In this document: one piece after another, positions 62,180-64,000 of the stretch
Numbering within the stretch: the stretch's first letter is position 1
Layout of the letters: each line of letters opens with the position of its first letter
Source of the DNA: an uncultured Clostridia bacterium
GTDB taxonomy: Bacteria; Bacillota; Clostridia; Oscillospirales; Ruminococcaceae
Direction: 5' to 3'
Length of the DNA stretch: 64,000 nt
Assembly (NCBI GenBank): GCA_947304245.1
Contig: CAMZAK010000001.1
Coordinates: 121,618-185,617 of the forward strand
The notes under the pieces: generated by a model
Told to the model about the DNA's origin: nothing
The model's database searches: none
What the model saw: only the letters and a program-made list of their open reading frames with translations
Program-made: the position numbers and the translations under genes

Positions 62180-63088
62180 ATGAATTATTATATAATTAAA
62201 GAAACATTAGAAAAATGTAATGAAAAAATTATTAAGAGTTGTAAAGAAAAATATGTTGTGATTTTAAATTCAGAAGAATGGAAAAATAAGAAAGATAGTT
62301 TCGGATTTGGAATAGATATTGAAATGGAAACTTCTGAAATTTTAGCAACAACAGCAGATGTAAACTACGATTGTTTAACAGGAACATTTTGCATACCAAA
62401 CAGAGAAGATCTTTCCGAAGAATTAAAATTTGCTTTTGCATTAGATGAAAACGGTATGGTGTTTATTGATGACAGTGGTTTTGTTAAAAAGACTATAAAT
62501 AAAATTTTAAAATCTAAGCGATGGAAATTTCCTAGTTTGGAAAGATTCATATATGATTTTTTAGATAGCATAATAAAAAACGATTTTAGAATTATGGAAA
62601 TTTATGAACATGAGCTTAGCATGATGGAACACAGCATAATGCAGGATGAACAACTAAACCCCAATAGAATTAACGATATGCGAGGTGATATTAGAGATTT
62701 AAGAAATCATTATGAACAACTTTTAGATTTTGGACAAATAATTGAAGAAAATGAGAATGATTTTTTCGAACCAGAAAATATAAGATATTTTCATTTGTTT
62801 TTAAATAGAGTTGAAAGACTAAAAGACATATCTTCTTCAATTAGAGACTACACAGTTCAAATTCAAGATTTATATAAGTCCCATTTAGACATTAAACAAA
62901 ACCACATAATGACAATGCTTACGGTTATAACTTCAATTTTCATGCCGTTAAATTTAATAACTGGTTGGTTTGGAATGAATTTTACTAATATGTTTGGTTT
63001 AAAGAATGGTTATCCTTTTGTTGTTGCGCTTTGTATTATAATAATAATTTCTTGTCTATACTTTTTTAAAAAGAAAAAATGGCTATAA
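62180..63088 (+). CDS. corA: CorA-type divalent cation transporter
   Basis: Pentameric Mg2+ (or Co2+/Ni2+) channel of the inner membrane. The 302-residue protein has the cytoplasmic funnel with a long helix (about 150-235), and two C-terminal membrane helices. The first ends in the ion-selective GMN motif (GWFGMNFTNMFG). The second is FVVALCIIIIISCLYFF, followed by a basic end KKKKW. ATG 62180 is preferred to the in-frame TTG 62159 because GGTG lies between them and the family start is short. Single gene; no M-box riboswitch was seen upstream. Confidence 0.9.
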   Translation: MNYYIIKETLEKCNEKIIKSCKEKYVVILNSEEWKNKKDSFGFGIDIEMETSEILATTADVNYDCLTGTFCIPNREDLSEELKFAFALDENGMVFIDDSGFVKKTINKILKSKRWKFPSLERFIYDFLDSIIKNDFRIMEIYEHELSMMEHSIMQDEQLNPNRINDMRGDIRDLRNHYEQLLDFGQIIEENENDFFEPENIRYFHLFLNRVERLKDISSSIRDYTVQIQDLYKSHLDIKQNHIMTMLTVITSIFMPLNLITGWFGMNFTNMFGLKNGYPFVVALCIIIIISCLYFFKKKKWL

Positions 63089-63184
63089 AATATAAATTAA
63101 AATTATTTTCAATTTTCTACTATTTTTTAATTAATAACTCATTATAATTATAAAACAATACGTATTTGAAATGAGGGGATTTAT

Positions 63185-63340
63185 TTGAATAGCAGAATTT
63201 TAAAAAATAAGATTGCGGTTTCTTGTAATGGTAATTTGAAGAAATATTTTAGAAAAGTTGAATTAATTAATAAATTTATAATAAAAAATAAGTATGAGAG
63301 CAATAGTGAAAAAAATTTGCATAAGGTTATAAATAATTAA
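63185..63340 (+). CDS. Small basic protein, hypothetical
   Basis: A 51-residue frame starting at TTG 63185, with GAGGGG eight bases upstream. It begins MNSRILKNKIAVSCNG, is rich in Lys and Asn, and ends HKVINN. No family and no signal peptide were recognised. The good ribosome site and a hairpin terminator nine bases after the stop make it more than chance, but the length is close to random expectation in AT-rich DNA. Confidence 0.4.
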   Translation: MNSRILKNKIAVSCNGNLKKYFRKVELINKFIIKNKYESNSEKNLHKVINN

Positions 63341-63348
63341 TAACAAAA

Positions 63349-63380
63349 AAGATTAGCACACTAAATTAGATGCTAATCTT
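63349..63380. terminator. Bidirectional terminator
   Basis: A perfect 10-bp stem, AAGATTAGCA with TGCTAATCTT. On the minus strand TTTTTT follows directly (end of the Asn-rich gene). On the plus strand a T-rich stretch follows. Confidence 0.75.
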
Positions 63381-63400
63381 ATTTTACATTTGTTTTTATT

Positions 63401-64000
63401 TTATTGTATTTCTGTTACTTCTATTTTTTCTTTTTTAATAATATTTTTATCATCTAAGTGGTTTAAATCGTCTTTATTTGTATTATTTATAGATTTTATT
63501 GTTAAAATTCTAATCTTAGAATCATCTTTATATTTTATGACTTCATCAGATTTAATTATTTTTCTTTTGTTGTTATTAGAATTTATTAATGAATTATCAT
63601 AATTATCATATGAATTTTCATAATTTAAATTTGTGTTCAATGATTCATTGGTGTTAACATTGTTTAAATTAGAAGTAGATTCTGGGTTATTATTATCATT
63701 ATTGTTAACATTACTTAAAGAAGTCAAATCTGTGTTTAATGATGATTCATTGGTGTTAACATTGTTTAAATTAGAAGTAGATTCTGGGTTATTATTATCA
63801 TTATTGTTAACATTACTTAAAGAAGTCAAATCTGTGTTTAATGATGATTCATTGGTGTTAACATTGTTTAAATTAGAAGTAGATTCTGGGTTATTATTAT
63901 CATTATTGTTAACATTACTTAAAGAAGTCAAATCTGTGTTTAATGATGATTCATTGGTGTTAACATTGTTTAAATTAGAAGTAGATTCTGGGTTATTATT
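63401..64000 (-). CDS. Asn-rich tandem-repeat protein, N-terminal part outside the window
   Basis: The minus-strand frame is open for 200 codons up to the window edge, so the start is not visible. The visible part has at least three perfect 34-residue repeats rich in Asn, Ser and Thr, e.g. SLSNVNNNDNNNPESTSNLN followed by NVNTNE. A non-repeat tail of about 75 residues (NYENSYDNYDNSLINSNNNK, then Lys/Ile/Asp-rich) ends in VTEIQ. Such low-complexity repeats occur in surface or secreted stalk proteins; without the N-terminus, export cannot be checked. No family recognised. Confidence 0.7.
   Translation of the reverse strand, partial: NNNPESTSNLNNVNTNESSLNTDLTSLSNVNNNDNNNPESTSNLNNVNTNESSLNTDLTSLSNVNNNDNNNPESTSNLNNVNTNESSLNTDLTSLSNVNNNDNNNPESTSNLNNVNTNESLNTNLNYENSYDNYDNSLINSNNNKRKIIKSDEVIKYKDDSKIRILTIKSINNTNKDDLNHLDDKNIIKKEKIEVTEIQ
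63651..64000. repeat. Perfect 102-bp tandem repeats, running off the window
   Basis: The unit starting GTGTTAACATTG recurs at 63651, 63753, 63855 and 63957, exactly 102 bases apart, apparently identical over the parts seen (the first unit lacks a GAT present in later ones just before its start). It is an in-frame coding repeat. Confidence 0.9.

Noticed and set aside
63651..64000. CRISPR array
   Set aside because: Units are 102 bases, contiguous and identical, with no unique spacers, and stay in frame within a protein.

Overview
The window is very AT-rich (roughly a quarter G+C by eye). It reads as a chromosome segment of an anaerobic, spore-forming member of the Clostridia. The evidence is sporulation genes (spoIIM, spoIVA, sipL), a SCIFF ranthipeptide precursor with its radical SAM maturase, type III glutamine synthetase, ThyX, rubrerythrin, AdhE, a type A RNase P RNA and a yajC neighbourhood of clostridial type. 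Several decaying genes, long empty AT-rich gaps and many secreted proteins of one family suggest a host-associated life style. That last step is inference, and I cannot name the genus.

Layout. 1-4280: shikimate genes aroB (cut by the window edge), aroA and aroC, then an RluC/RluD pseudouridine synthase. 4281-4956: gap with a tRNA-Arg(ACG). 4957-14718: a four-gene minus-strand operon of secreted M16C-like proteins whose catalytic motifs are degenerate. 14921-18273: prfA, tsaC and an M18 aminopeptidase. 18302-27610: a secretion island with an acidic small protein, an M16C-like protease with an intact active site, a double-leader small protein, a degenerate M16C paralogue and two unknown secreted proteins. 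28254-30373: greA-lysS. 30390-35140: a decayed secreted-protein gene, two nucleoside deoxyribosyltransferase genes with foreign-looking codon use, and a frameshifted M16C gene. 35193-40797: yajC operon, glnN, the scfA-scfB RiPP locus, proC. 40809-47610: spoIIM, then a housekeeping run (PHP phosphatase, TSCPD protein, thyX-tmk, DJ-1, fthC-like, mltG, U32). 47749-52343: D,D-carboxypeptidase, pgi, a secreted protein, rnpB and pyrE. 52512-55241: a further catalytic M16C gene. 55310-58605: spoIVA and sipL. 58646-63088: rubrerythrin, adhE, corA. 63185-64000: a small ORF and an Asn-rich protein with perfect 102-bp repeats.

The most striking content is the M16C-like family: seven full-length genes, one frameshifted copy and leader-only relatives within 50 kb. 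Each has a signal peptide. Only three keep the HxxEH...E zinc site. Five of the transcription units carrying the family or its leaders have near-perfect TTGAAA-N17-TATAAT promoters. Near-identical blocks and chimeric joins show that the copies recombine. The pattern looks like a diversifying secreted repertoire, possibly peptide-binding as well as peptide-cleaving. A second theme is sporulation: spoIIM, spoIVA and sipL each carry a match to the sigma-E promoter pattern with the same 14-nt spacer.
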